This document shows positions 18,397 to 26,700 of a stretch of 64,000 nucleotides of DNA, piece after piece. The notes beneath the pieces are model-generated. The model saw nothing but the letters and a program-made list of their open reading frames with translations. It was not told the origin of the DNA and did no database searches. The stretch's first letter is position 1. Each line of letters opens with the position of its first letter. Origin of the DNA: Candidatus Opimibacter iunctus (GTDB taxonomy: Bacteria; Bacteroidota; Bacteroidia; Chitinophagales; Saprospiraceae); the NCBI GenBank assembly GCA_016716665.1, contig JADJVH010000003.1, positions 124,001-188,000 on the forward strand, read 5' to 3'. The translations under genes and the position numbers were made by a program.

Positions 18397-19033
18397 AGTA
18401 CATTTAGTTTAATCAGGTTAACTTTTACATAATAATTCTGATAGATCTCAAGCTTTGCTCTATTCCATAAATCAAATTAAAGAAAACCCAGACCCAAAGC
18501 ATTAGAATATGTGTTGACTTTCTTCTACAAAGTAATAACTAGTATAGCTGAAGAACATTAAGTAAAAATGATGCCAGAGAGTTTGGTCTTATTAGGTACT
18601 TAAAAAATTGAAAATCCAGAGCATTTCATAAAATGAAATAGAAATAAATTATAATTGACTATTATACAGCGACTTATGATTATTAACCCTAATTTTATTC
18701 TAGAAACTCTACGATGCCTATTGATTATAATCCTTTAATAGTTGAATTATTATAGTAAATTTTAAGATAAATTTTCGTTTCATACAATAACATAAGTATC
18801 TAATATACAGCTGTTTACATATACATTATTTAGATTTGTTTTGTTTTTTCGTTGTAAAAAATCAGATGTTTTTTATTTGACTGCCGTGAAATATTGCCCA
18901 ATCTTTACAATGTCAAAGCAAATAATGAGTTTTTTGCCACTCTTCTAGCATTAAGATGCTGGTATTTAGTGCATTATATCATTATTTAATCTTATTTTAT
19001 ATAAAATACCATGTAAAGACATGTGTGTTTTTG
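18397..19033. other. Long AT-rich non-coding stretch
   Basis: About 640 bases upstream of paralog 2 with no supportable gene on either strand. It is clearly more AT-rich than the flanking chromosome and lacks the hairpin and heptamer repeats found in other spacers, consistent with DNA acquired together with the two paralogs. Confidence 0.55.
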
Positions 19034-19067
19034 TTGCTTCATATCGGTTTTTGTTGGGCTAAATTTG
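19034..19067 (+). promoter_or_regulatory. Promoter of the 22-codon ORF
   Basis: TTG (19034-19036), a 23-base spacer and TAAATTTG (19060-19067), a perfect TAnnTTTG element, 20 bases before the ATG at 19088. Further TTTTTG and TTGTTG motifs upstream give alternative -33 boxes. Confidence 0.6.
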
Positions 19068-19087
19068 TTGTACTAAACAAATAAAAC

Positions 19088-19156
19088 ATGGAAGCCTTAC
19101 TAAATACTGTCCTCTGCTTAATTGGTATCATTGGTGGAGATGATTATGACAACTAG
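19088..19156 (+). CDS. Putative 22-aa peptide with double-glycine motif
   Basis: The ORF encodes 22 residues, starting MEALLNTVLC and ending GIIGGDDYDN: a hydrophobic core, a Gly-Gly, then a short acidic tail. It sits between a consensus promoter and a strong terminator that serves no other plus-strand gene, so this is a self-contained transcription unit. It is divergent from paralog 2. Size, hydrophobicity and the IIGG motif recall streptococcal SHP pheromones (ending ..IIVGG and divergent from rgg) and GG-processed leaders; the resemblance is an inference from short sequence. A non-coding RNA with an accidental ORF is the main alternative. Confidence 0.4.
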   Translation: MEALLNTVLCLIGIIGGDDYDN

Positions 19157-19232
19157 ATTAAATCACTCATTATCAATTGATTGTGAGTGTTTATATAAGA
19201 ATCATTAGTTCTTTTTTGGGTGTTATGCAATG

Positions 19233-19291
19233 ACCACCTGCTTCTTCTTATGCGGATCCCTTCTTGTGTAAGTGGTAGGTGGTTTTTTTTT
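19233..19291 (+). terminator. Terminator after the 22-codon ORF
   Basis: Arms ACCACCT (19233-19239) and AGGTGGT (19277-19283), then nine T residues. The loop is long (37 bases) and may hold secondary pairing. The T-run makes it a plus-strand terminator; uvrA on the other strand ends 15 bases further on. Confidence 0.7.
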
Positions 19292-19305
19292 GACTTTACG
19301 AGACA

Positions 19306-22173
19306 CTATATATATAGTTCCTGCCTCAAAAAGGCGCCCGTATGGCTAGTTGGGTGGCTAGCGACGGTTTCAGGAGAGCCCGAACACACTATGGAACCAC
19401 CCTCTTTACCCCCATTCAATCCTACATCAATAATGTAATCCGCTACCTTGATCACATCCATGTGATGCTCGATCACGATAGCGGTATTGCCACGATCCAC
19501 CAGGCTCTGGATCACATGCAGCAGATACCTAATGTCCTCAAAATGAAGGCCTGTCGTAGGCTCATCCAGGATATATAAGGTCTGCCCCGTATCCCGCTTT
19601 GCCAGTTCTTCCGCCAACTTTACACGCTGCGCTTCCCCTCCGGAAAGGGTCGTCGCCTGCTGGCCAAGGGTGATATACCCGAGTCCTACTTCCTCCAGGG
19701 TCTTTAGCTTACGGTAGCTGGAAGCTATATTTTCAAAAAACTCAGCCCCCTGCTCCACCGTCATCTCCAAAACATCATTGATGGACCTGGCCTTGTAATG
19801 GATCTCCAGGGTCTCCCGGTTGTACCGTTTACCCATACAGGTCTCACACTCCACCATCACATCCGGCAGGAAATTCATCTCAATCACCCGCATCCCCGAG
19901 CCCTGGCAGGTCTCGCACCGGCCTCCCTTAACATTAAAGGAAAACCGCCCCGGCTTATATCCCCGGATCTTAGCCTCCGGCACATTGGAAAAAAGGCTCC
20001 GTATATCCGTAAATACACCGGTATAGGTAGCCGGATTAGACCTCGGTGTCCGCCCGATAGGCGATTGATCCACCTCGATCACCTTATCTATATGCTCTAT
20101 CCCCTTTATTTTTTGATAAGGCAGGGGACGCTCCAGGCTGTTGTACAGCTCTTTACGCATGATCGGGTACAAGGTCTCATTGATCAGCGATGATTTTCCA
20201 CTGCCGGAGACACCTGTCACACATATAAACGACCCCAAAGGAATCTCCAGAGTCACATTTTTCAGATTATGCCCGGTAGCTCCGGTCAGCACGATTTTCT
20301 TGCCATTGCCCTTACGCCTCACCTCGGGTACTTCGATCATCCGCTTTCCACTGAGGTATTTGGCTGTCAGGCTATGGGTCTTCATCACTTCCGCCGGCGT
20401 ACCAGAGGCCACCAACTCACCACCATGTATACCCGCTCCGGGACCAAGGTCAATCAGATAGTCGGCAGCCAACATGATATCCTTGTCATGCTCGACGACC
20501 AGGACCGAATTACCTATCGCGGCCAATTCCTTCAAAGACTTGATCAGCAACTGGTTGTCCCGCTGATGTAACCCGATCGAAGGCTCATCCAGGATATACG
20601 TAATACCGGTGAGCTGCGATCCGATCTGCGTCGCCAACCTCGTCCGCTGAGTCTCCCCACCGGACATAGTCCTAGACGGGCGATTCAACTGCAGATAATG
20701 CAACCCCACAGTCACCAGGAAGCCCAGGCGATCCCGTATTTCCTTGATGACATCACGGCCGATCATTTTCTGCCTATCGGTCAGCCTATCCTCAAGTCCT
20801 TCAAACCACTGCAACAGGTCACCGAGATCTATATTGGCCAACTCCCCGATATGGAGGCCATCTATCTTAAAGTACCTGGATTCTTTCTTGATGCGGTACC
20901 CTTCGCAATCCGGACAGGGTGAAATCGTCATAAAGCCTTCAGCCCACTGCCTGATCTTCTCACTAGTAGTAGTCTCATACCAGCGCTTGAGCATATTGAC
21001 AATACCTTCTGCGCCCAGGTCAAAGACCAGGTCATGCGGCAGGTAATCAGGTGCAGAGGTTGTACCCGGACTACCCCCATTGAGTATGATCTCCATCGCA
21101 TCAGCCGGGATATCCCCGACAGGCGTGGCAAACGTAAACTTGAATTTTTTTGAAATCTGGCGGAGCTGTTTGAAGGTATGATTGTCCCTCACCTCGCCAA
21201 ATGGTGCAATCCCCTGATCATTGATAGACCTGGAGGGATCAGGGATCACCTTGTCCATATCCACCATCGTCACTTCACCGAGCCCATTGCAGGTCGGACA
21301 TGCTCCGTATGGCGAATTGAAAGAGAATGAATTTGGTGATGGCTCTTCATACGAAATGCCTGAAACAGGACACATCAGATGTCTCGAGTACATCTTGGGC
21401 GTATCCTCTCCTACTTTCATCACCATAAGCAATCCTTCACCCATCCGCAATGCAGAGGAGAGGCTGCTGATGATCCGCGCCGTCTTGTCAGGTTGCACCG
21501 AAAGCCGGTCTACGACCAACTCGATATCATGGGTCTTGTAGCGATCAACCTGCATCTTGGGGCTGAGTTCGAGGATTTCCCCGTCTACTCTCACCTTGGT
21601 ATATCCTTGTTTGCGGAGTTGATCAAAGAGCTCCCGGTAATGCCCCTTCCTGCCACGAACTACCGGGGCGAGGATCAGGATTTTTTCATTAGCGTAATAG
21701 GTCAATACACTTTCATGGATCTGTTCCTCAGTGTATTGGATCATCTTCTCTCCGGTCACATAAGAGTAGGCTTCTCCGGCACGGGCATAGAGCAGGCGCA
21801 GGAAGTCATATATCTCAGTGATCGTCCCTACGGTGGACCTTGGATTCCAGCCTGAGGTCTTTTGTTCGATACTAATGACCGGGCTGAGGCCATCGATTTT
21901 CTCCACATCGGGCCTTTCTATCCCGCCGAGGAATTGGCGGGCGTAGGCAGAAAACGTCTCGAGGTAACGGCGCTGACCTTCGGCATAGATGGTGTCAAAG
22001 GCAAGGGATGACTTACCACTGCCGCTGATACCGGTGATGACGACCAGTTTTTCGCGGGGAATTTTAAGGTCGATACCCTTGAGATTGTGCTCCCGGGCAC
22101 CGACGATTTCGATCCAGGCGTCCTTGTCGTCGATTTGGGCTGTGGTTACGGGTTTCTTTTTAGGACTTGCCAT
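19306..22173 (-). CDS. uvrA: Excinuclease ABC subunit A
   Basis: 955-aa DNA damage-recognition ATPase of nucleotide excision repair, starting at MASPKKKPV (an upstream frame to 22206 is not supported). The first ABC half has Walker A GISGSGKSSL, the insertion zinc module (CPVSGISYEEPSPNSFSFN...CPTCNGLG), signature TMSGGETQR and Walker B ILDEPSIGLHQRD. The second half has GVSGSGKSSL, zinc finger CETCQGSG...CETCMG, signature TLSGGEAQR and ILDEPTTGLHFED. Both ATPase sites look intact and length is normal. Transcribed alone. Confidence 0.97.
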   Translation of the reverse strand: MASPKKKPVTTAQIDDKDAWIEIVGAREHNLKGIDLKIPREKLVVITGISGSGKSSLAFDTIYAEGQRRYLETFSAYARQFLGGIERPDVEKIDGLSPVISIEQKTSGWNPRSTVGTITEIYDFLRLLYARAGEAYSYVTGEKMIQYTEEQIHESVLTYYANEKILILAPVVRGRKGHYRELFDQLRKQGYTKVRVDGEILELSPKMQVDRYKTHDIELVVDRLSVQPDKTARIISSLSSALRMGEGLLMVMKVGEDTPKMYSRHLMCPVSGISYEEPSPNSFSFNSPYGACPTCNGLGEVTMVDMDKVIPDPSRSINDQGIAPFGEVRDNHTFKQLRQISKKFKFTFATPVGDIPADAMEIILNGGSPGTTSAPDYLPHDLVFDLGAEGIVNMLKRWYETTTSEKIRQWAEGFMTISPCPDCEGYRIKKESRYFKIDGLHIGELANIDLGDLLQWFEGLEDRLTDRQKMIGRDVIKEIRDRLGFLVTVGLHYLQLNRPSRTMSGGETQRTRLATQIGSQLTGITYILDEPSIGLHQRDNQLLIKSLKELAAIGNSVLVVEHDKDIMLAADYLIDLGPGAGIHGGELVASGTPAEVMKTHSLTAKYLSGKRMIEVPEVRRKGNGKKIVLTGATGHNLKNVTLEIPLGSFICVTGVSGSGKSSLINETLYPIMRKELYNSLERPLPYQKIKGIEHIDKVIEVDQSPIGRTPRSNPATYTGVFTDIRSLFSNVPEAKIRGYKPGRFSFNVKGGRCETCQGSGMRVIEMNFLPDVMVECETCMGKRYNRETLEIHYKARSINDVLEMTVEQGAEFFENIASSYRKLKTLEEVGLGYITLGQQATTLSGGEAQRVKLAEELAKRDTGQTLYILDEPTTGLHFEDIRYLLHVIQSLVDRGNTAIVIEHHMDVIKVADYIIDVGLNGGKEGGSIVCSGSPETVASHPTSHTGAFLRQELYI

Positions 22174-22456
22174 TGGTGTTTTAAAAGGGGAACAAAGGTA
22201 CGTCAAAAGTGATGCTTCGACCTGCTTTCTCTCATCCTTGTGCTACAGCTCAGCAACCGAGTGAAAAATGAAGAGTGAAAAATTAGGCGGAGGCTAAGGG
22301 AGGCAAATGCCTGCCGTCGGAAACGGCTTACATGACTCTACCCTGGTTATGATTCTTTTGATCTGTCGTACGCGGTCTTAGGTGCAACCTAAGCCCAACC
22401 TTGCTTTTTCTGGAGGCCTGCGGCCTCCATTGGTTATAGGAGACAGTATCCAAAAA
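22174..22456. repeat. Spacer with ~48-nt dispersed repeat and hairpin
   Basis: Holds copy 1 (22212-22260) of a dispersed repeat with core CGACCTGC...CTCATCCTTGTGCTACAG (other copies at 60264 reversed and 62782), a GAGTGAAAAATGAA heptamer pair (22258-22280), and a stem-loop TGGAGGCC-TGC-GGCCTCCA (22411-22429). No gene is seen. Confidence 0.65.
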
Positions 22457-22685
22457 ATCATTTCGAATAGGCACGAACCTGTCGCGCTAAATTGTCTGAA
22501 CTGCACAAAAGACCTGTTTCGTGCACTTACAAGGCTCGATAGGTAATAACAATTGGAAGAAACAGGCATTGAAAAAGGAATAAGCGAGCAAGCAAACCGG
22601 AGGCCAAATAAAAAGCTGGTAAAATCAAGTGAGTTTTTAGCGCGACTAGCGTTTTTGTTACTTTTTGAGCAATGCAAAAAGTAAA
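22457..22685 (+). repeat. ~230-nt structured dispersed repeat, copy 1
   Basis: Starts ATCATTTCGAATAGGCACGA and ends with a hairpin GTTACTTTTTGAGCAATGCAAAAAGTAA. It matches 62861-63092 over its whole length, including ACCTGTCGCGCTAAA, CCTGTTTC, AACAAGCGAG-like and GAGTTTTTAGCGCGACTAG blocks. It ends only a few bases before the paaE operator. No ORF is conserved between the copies. Confidence 0.75.
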
Positions 22686-22693
22686 CATATTCC

Positions 22694-22725
22694 ATACGAA
22701 CAATCGTTCGTATTACTTATTTTTG
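22694..22725 (+). promoter_or_regulatory. paaE operator and promoter
   Basis: Inverted repeat ATACGAACAATCGTTCGTAT (22694-22713) followed by a -7 element TATTTTTG (22718-22725), 6 bases before the paaE ATG. The palindrome resembles TetR-family PaaR operators (CNAACGNNCGTTNG-like, one mismatch). The TetR gene at 23912 is the obvious candidate regulator. The spacing implies a nearly leaderless transcript. Confidence 0.6.
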
Positions 22726-22731
22726 CAGCCT

Positions 22732-23811
22732 ATGAGCCGTTACCATCCGCTTCGAATCGCCCGTATCCAGCCCGAAACACCCGAATGTGTCTCTATTTGG
22801 CTGGAGGTCCCTGATGACCTGAAAGATCAATTTGCCTTCAAACCCGGTCAGCATCTCAACTGCAGGGCGATCATTGATGGTGAGGAGATCAGGAGGTCCT
22901 ATTCCATCTGCTCAGTGCCCGGAGACCCACACCTGGTCGTAGCGGCTAAGCTGGTCTATGGGGGCAAGATGTCCACCTATGTCAATAAGCACCTCAAGGC
23001 AGGCGACACTTTCGAAGTGACCCCTCCTGAAGGAAAATTTACCCTGCCGGACAATCTACCGGAAGATGCCATGCTCCTGTTTTTCGCAGCAGGCAGCGGG
23101 ATCACCCCCGTCATGTCGCTGATCAGCCATTTCCTGACCCACTGGCCCAAAGGACAAGCCGTGCTTTTCTACTCCAACAAGACGAGCGATTCGATCATCT
23201 TCAGGGACGAACTGGAGGCGCTGAAAAACCAGCACATGATGCGGTTTACGATCTATCATGTCCTGACCCGTGAAGTGACAGGTACAGAATTACTCTCCGG
23301 CCGCATCAACCACGAGAAATGTACTGTTTTTGCAAAACACTTTTTTGACCCGACTGAGGTCCATACTGCCTATATCTGCGGCCCCGAACATCTGATCCAT
23401 GAAGTCAGGGGATCACTCAAAGAACTTGGCCTCGACGACCATCAAATACGGTTCGAACTCTTTGGTACCGCAGGCGTGCCTGCAACACCGCAAACAGAAA
23501 TCAAGAAAGAGTTACACAGTGAAGACAAATCTTCACGAGTCACTATACGCCTGGACGGACATGAAACAGACCTGCAGGTTCACTTTGCCGGAGAAGCTAT
23601 CCTGGATGCAGCAATGCGTACAGGACTGGACATGCCCTACTCATGCAAAGGCGGGGTATGCAGCACCTGCAAGGCACAGGTTGTCGAAGGAAAAGTATTT
23701 ATGGATGTACACTATGGCCTCGAACCAGATGAAATTGATGCAGGGATTATATTGACCTGCCAGTCTCATCCGAGATCGGAGAGGCTCATTCTGGATTACG
23801 ACATATTGTAA
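22732..23811 (+). CDS. paaE: 1,2-phenylacetyl-CoA epoxidase, reductase subunit PaaE
   Basis: 359-aa flavo-iron-sulfur reductase that passes electrons from NAD(P)H to the di-iron PaaA centre. The FAD-binding domain has RRSYSICS; the NAD domain has FFAAGSGITPVMSL and YICGPEHLI; the C-terminal 2Fe-2S ferredoxin has cysteines in YSCKGGVCSTCKAQ and ILTCQSHP. The start MSRYHPLRI lies just downstream of the promoter; the frame extending to 22672 begins inside the upstream repeat. It is followed by the TetR gene after ~100 bases, so it may be in the same operon as paaAB. Confidence 0.92.
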   Translation: MSRYHPLRIARIQPETPECVSIWLEVPDDLKDQFAFKPGQHLNCRAIIDGEEIRRSYSICSVPGDPHLVVAAKLVYGGKMSTYVNKHLKAGDTFEVTPPEGKFTLPDNLPEDAMLLFFAAGSGITPVMSLISHFLTHWPKGQAVLFYSNKTSDSIIFRDELEALKNQHMMRFTIYHVLTREVTGTELLSGRINHEKCTVFAKHFFDPTEVHTAYICGPEHLIHEVRGSLKELGLDDHQIRFELFGTAGVPATPQTEIKKELHSEDKSSRVTIRLDGHETDLQVHFAGEAILDAAMRTGLDMPYSCKGGVCSTCKAQVVEGKVFMDVHYGLEPDEIDAGIILTCQSHPRSERLILDYDIL

Positions 23812-23911
23812 GAGGGTAAGACAGTGAGAAAGTAAGAAGCATGAGTGTGAGGTTTGGGGATTTGAAATTATTTAGCATATCAGGTCCCCTTCAGGGGATT
23901 TAGGGGTAATT
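23812..23911. repeat. paaE-tetR spacer with octamer repeat and CCCC hairpin
   Basis: GTAAGACA/GTGAGAAA/GTAAGAAG 8-bp units (about 23816-23840), then CCCC-TTCA-GGGG (23886-23897), a G-run/C-run hairpin of the same type as those at 60095 and 62494. No copy of the paaE operator is seen here. Confidence 0.5.
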
Positions 23912-24481
23912 ATGAATACAACGAGAAAAGAAGAAATCCACATCGCAGCAGCAAAACTTTTCGGAGAGAAAGGCTTTGCGGCTTCTTCCGTGCGGGATAT
24001 CGCACATGCGGTTGGATTGGGTGCCGCCAGCTTGTATAACCACATGGGGTCAAAGGATGAGTTACTGACCTCGATATGTTTTCGATGCGCCAATGCGTTT
24101 CTGGAAGGGATGGAACAGATTGAAGAAGCACAGATTGACTCCGTATCCAAAATAAAGGAATTGATCCGCCTGCAGATCCATATTGCCCTGCACGATGAGA
24201 GTTCGCTTACGGTATTCAATGACGAATGGCGTCACTTGCAGGAACCCTACCTGTCTTCATTCCTGGAGTTGCGAAGGACCTACGAAACCGCTTATCTTAG
24301 GGTCATCAAAGAAGGGATAGATGAGGGTAAACTGAAGAACACTGATGCATACCTGATCTACCAGATGATTCTGTCTTCGTTGAGATGGTTGCACATGCCT
24401 GGTGTCCGAAAAAGAAAACTATCCGAACAGGAACTGACTGAACAAATCACCTCCATATTGATTAATGGTATAGTAATATGA
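23912..24481 (+). CDS. TetR/AcrR-family transcriptional regulator (PaaR-like)
   Basis: 189 aa. N-terminal HTH: HIAAAKLFGEKGFAASSVRDIAHAVGLGAASLYNHMGSKDELL (residues ~6-48). The ligand-binding domain is all-helical (FxxRRTYETAYLRVIKEGIDEGKL near residues 110-140). It overlaps the paaA start by 4 bases (ATGA), so it is translated with the epoxidase genes and probably responds to phenylacetyl-CoA, as known PaaR repressors do. The palindrome at 22694 is its likely operator. Confidence 0.85.
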   Translation: MNTTRKEEIHIAAAKLFGEKGFAASSVRDIAHAVGLGAASLYNHMGSKDELLTSICFRCANAFLEGMEQIEEAQIDSVSKIKELIRLQIHIALHDESSLTVFNDEWRHLQEPYLSSFLELRRTYETAYLRVIKEGIDEGKLKNTDAYLIYQMILSSLRWLHMPGVRKRKLSEQELTEQITSILINGIVI

Positions 24482-25431
24482 ATGTAGTAGATATAGAATC
24501 CGGTTTTCAAGAGAAAATCGACAAAGACATCCGCATCGAGCCACGGGATTGGATGCCGGATCATTACAGGCAGACACTTATCCGCCAGATCGGCCAGCAT
24601 GCCCATAGTGAAATCGTAGGTATGCTCCCTGAAGGCAATTGGATCACCAGGGCTCCTTCTCTCAAGAGAAAGGTAGCGTTGCTGGCTAAAATCCAGGATG
24701 AAGCAGGCCATGGCCTTTACCTCTACAGTGCAGCCGAAACCCTGGGTGCGGAGCGCGACCAAATGGTAGAGGAACTTCACTCCGGCAAGGCGAAGTATAG
24801 CAGCATATTTAATTACCCTGCTCTCACCTGGGCGGATATGGGCGCGATAGGATGGCTGGTAGACGGTGCGGCGATTCAAAACCAGATCCCCCTATGCCGT
24901 TGCTCATATGGCCCATATGGCCGCGCCATGGTGAGGATATGCAAGGAAGAGAGCTTCCACCAACGCCAGGGCTATGAGATCATGCTCGTCCTGTGCCAGG
25001 GTACACCGGTGCAAAAAGCAATGGCCCAGGATGCACTCAACCGTTTCTGGTGGCCGAGCCTTATGATGTTTGGCCCTCCTGATGCTGTGTCCACACACAC
25101 TGAGCAATCGAAAAGATGGGGCATCAAGCGCTTTACCAATGATGAACTGAGGCAACGCTTTGTGGATATGATTGTTCCGCAAGCCGCTCACCTCGGTATC
25201 ACAATCCCTGATCCGGATATCAAGTGGAATGAAGAGACACAACATTATGATTATGGCCAGATCAACTGGGATGAATTCTGGCAGGTGGTCAATGGTAACG
25301 GCCCATGTAATAAAGAACGAATGGAAGCAAGAGTCAATGCCTGGAAAGAAGGAGCGTGGGTGAGAGAGGCAGCAATGGCCTATGCGGAGAAGCATCAACA
25401 TCAATCAATCTCAAAATCACAAGCAGTATGA
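24478..25431 (+). CDS. paaA: 1,2-phenylacetyl-CoA epoxidase, catalytic subunit PaaA
   Basis: 317-aa ferritin-like di-iron oxygenase subunit that epoxidises the ring of phenylacetyl-CoA, the first oxygen-dependent step of the paa pathway. Iron ligands are visible as E in QHAHSEIVGML, the ExxH in KIQDEAGHG, and EESFHQRQGYE further on. It overlaps the start of paaB by 4 bases. Length is typical. The usual structural partner paaC and the maturation gene paaD are not next to it. Confidence 0.95.
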   Translation: MNVVDIESGFQEKIDKDIRIEPRDWMPDHYRQTLIRQIGQHAHSEIVGMLPEGNWITRAPSLKRKVALLAKIQDEAGHGLYLYSAAETLGAERDQMVEELHSGKAKYSSIFNYPALTWADMGAIGWLVDGAAIQNQIPLCRCSYGPYGRAMVRICKEESFHQRQGYEIMLVLCQGTPVQKAMAQDALNRFWWPSLMMFGPPDAVSTHTEQSKRWGIKRFTNDELRQRFVDMIVPQAAHLGITIPDPDIKWNEETQHYDYGQINWDEFWQVVNGNGPCNKERMEARVNAWKEGAWVREAAMAYAEKHQHQSISKSQAV

Positions 25432-25709
25432 AATCCTGGCCTTTATACGAAGTATTTATAAGATCAAAAGCGGGCTTGCACCACAAGCATGCCGGATCCC
25501 TTCACGCAGCAGATGCGCAGATGGCCATCGAAAATGCGAGGGATGTGTATTGCAGACGCAACGAAGGGGCAAGCATCTGGGTGGTACTGTCAGCAGATAT
25601 CACCGCATCCAATCCGAATGAGAGTGCAGAGTTGTTTGACCCGGCTGAAGATAAAATCTATCGTCATCCGACATTCTATCACGTACCGGAAGGGGTCAAG
25701 CATCTCTAA
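25428..25709 (+). CDS. paaB: 1,2-phenylacetyl-CoA epoxidase subunit PaaB
   Basis: 93 aa from MKSWPLYEVFIRSK, which overlaps the paaA stop; the longer frame from 25356 lies inside paaA. Family hallmarks are LHHKHAGSLHAADAQMAIENARDVYCRR and a C-terminal PTFYHVPEGVKHL. PaaB bridges PaaAC dimers in the epoxidase complex. In most paa operons paaC follows directly; here the next gene, 9 bases on, is an unrelated peptidase. Confidence 0.93.
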   Translation: MKSWPLYEVFIRSKAGLHHKHAGSLHAADAQMAIENARDVYCRRNEGASIWVVLSADITASNPNESAELFDPAEDKIYRHPTFYHVPEGVKHL

Positions 25710-25718
25710 GACACAGGC

Positions 25719-26558
25719 ATGATTTTAAAAAGAATTCACACCCTATTCATCACAGCTTCCCTCCTCATGGCAGGGTTAGCTTGCCAACAGGCCCAATCAG
25801 CTGAGCAAATACCTGTAGCTGTCCCGGTCGCGCAACAAACGATACCGGATACAGTCATGGAACAGCCTCCGGCAGATACATTAGCGATACCACTGGACCT
25901 GGACTATATCATGGGGCGATTTGATCCATCAAAGCATCCTGATTTTGTCCTCATCGATCCGCAGTATGCAGACAAGACAGGCATGTATCTCCGAAAGGAT
26001 ACCTATAAAGCCTTCCTGGAAATGTATGAGCATGCTAAGAAAGATGGGATTCAGCTCAAGATCAAATCGGCCACCCGAAATTTCTATGCCCAGAAATCAA
26101 TCTGGGAAGCGAAATGGTCTGGCACGCGCACGATCGAAAGCGGTGAAAACCTGGCGGAGACCACTCCTGATCCAAAGGAAAGGGCAATGAAGATATTGCG
26201 ATACAGTTCGATGCCCGGATCAAGCCGACATCACTGGGGCACTGATGTAGATCTCAACAATCTTGAGAATGGCTGGTTTGCCGAAGGGGAAGGCCTCAAT
26301 ATGTACAACTGGCTCAAAGCCCATGCCGGCGAACATGGCTTTTGCCAGCCTTATACAGCAGGAAGACCCTATGGTTATTTTGAAGAAAGATGGCACTGGT
26401 CTTATACCCCTGTATCCGCCAAACTGACTGCCTACGCCAGGACCCATTTGAAAAACGAAATGATCGATGGCTTCCTCGGCAGCGAATCAGCACCGATGAT
26501 TGATATCGTCAAGCACTATGTGCTCGGCATTAATGAAGCCTGCAATTCAACAGATTAG
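25719..26558 (+). CDS. M15 (VanY-type) D-alanyl-D-alanine carboxypeptidase lipoprotein
   Basis: 279 aa with lipobox MAGLAC and a Pro-rich linker. The VanY catalytic domain has the zinc ligands His and Asp in SSRHHWGTDVDLN and His in ERWHWSY, plus the supporting SATRNFYAQ motif. It trims the terminal D-Ala of peptidoglycan stem peptides at the cell surface. It starts 9 bases after paaB and may share its transcript, though no functional link to phenylacetate degradation is known. Confidence 0.88.
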   Translation: MILKRIHTLFITASLLMAGLACQQAQSAEQIPVAVPVAQQTIPDTVMEQPPADTLAIPLDLDYIMGRFDPSKHPDFVLIDPQYADKTGMYLRKDTYKAFLEMYEHAKKDGIQLKIKSATRNFYAQKSIWEAKWSGTRTIESGENLAETTPDPKERAMKILRYSSMPGSSRHHWGTDVDLNNLENGWFAEGEGLNMYNWLKAHAGEHGFCQPYTAGRPYGYFEERWHWSYTPVSAKLTAYARTHLKNEMIDGFLGSESAPMIDIVKHYVLGINEACNSTD

Positions 26559-26579
26559 TCTCCTGGATACAGTGTTTAG

Positions 26580-26700
26580 AAAGTTTAGTTTTTGCACCTA
26601 TTCGCTTCAAAAGTTTAGATAGTTTAGGTTTAATCGAACATAATGACTCACACCCATTCCACACACCTCTTACTTTCTCACTGTCTCACTGTCTTACACA
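26580..26700. repeat. Spacer with short-period repeats
   Basis: AAGTTTAG-like units (26580-26633) and CTGTCTCA/CTGTCTTA octamers (26670-26698) fill the gap before the thioredoxin-like gene. The octamer is the reverse sense of the GTGAGACA-like units near 44640. Confidence 0.5.

Noticed and set aside
22457..22685. 230-nt repeat as an insertion sequence end or complete MITE
   Set aside because: No transposase, no clear terminal inverted repeats and no target duplication seen; only reported as a structured repeat.
22378..22695. Minus-strand 105-codon ORF
   Set aside because: It covers the 230-nt dispersed repeat and the paaE operator; the frame is not kept in the second repeat copy.
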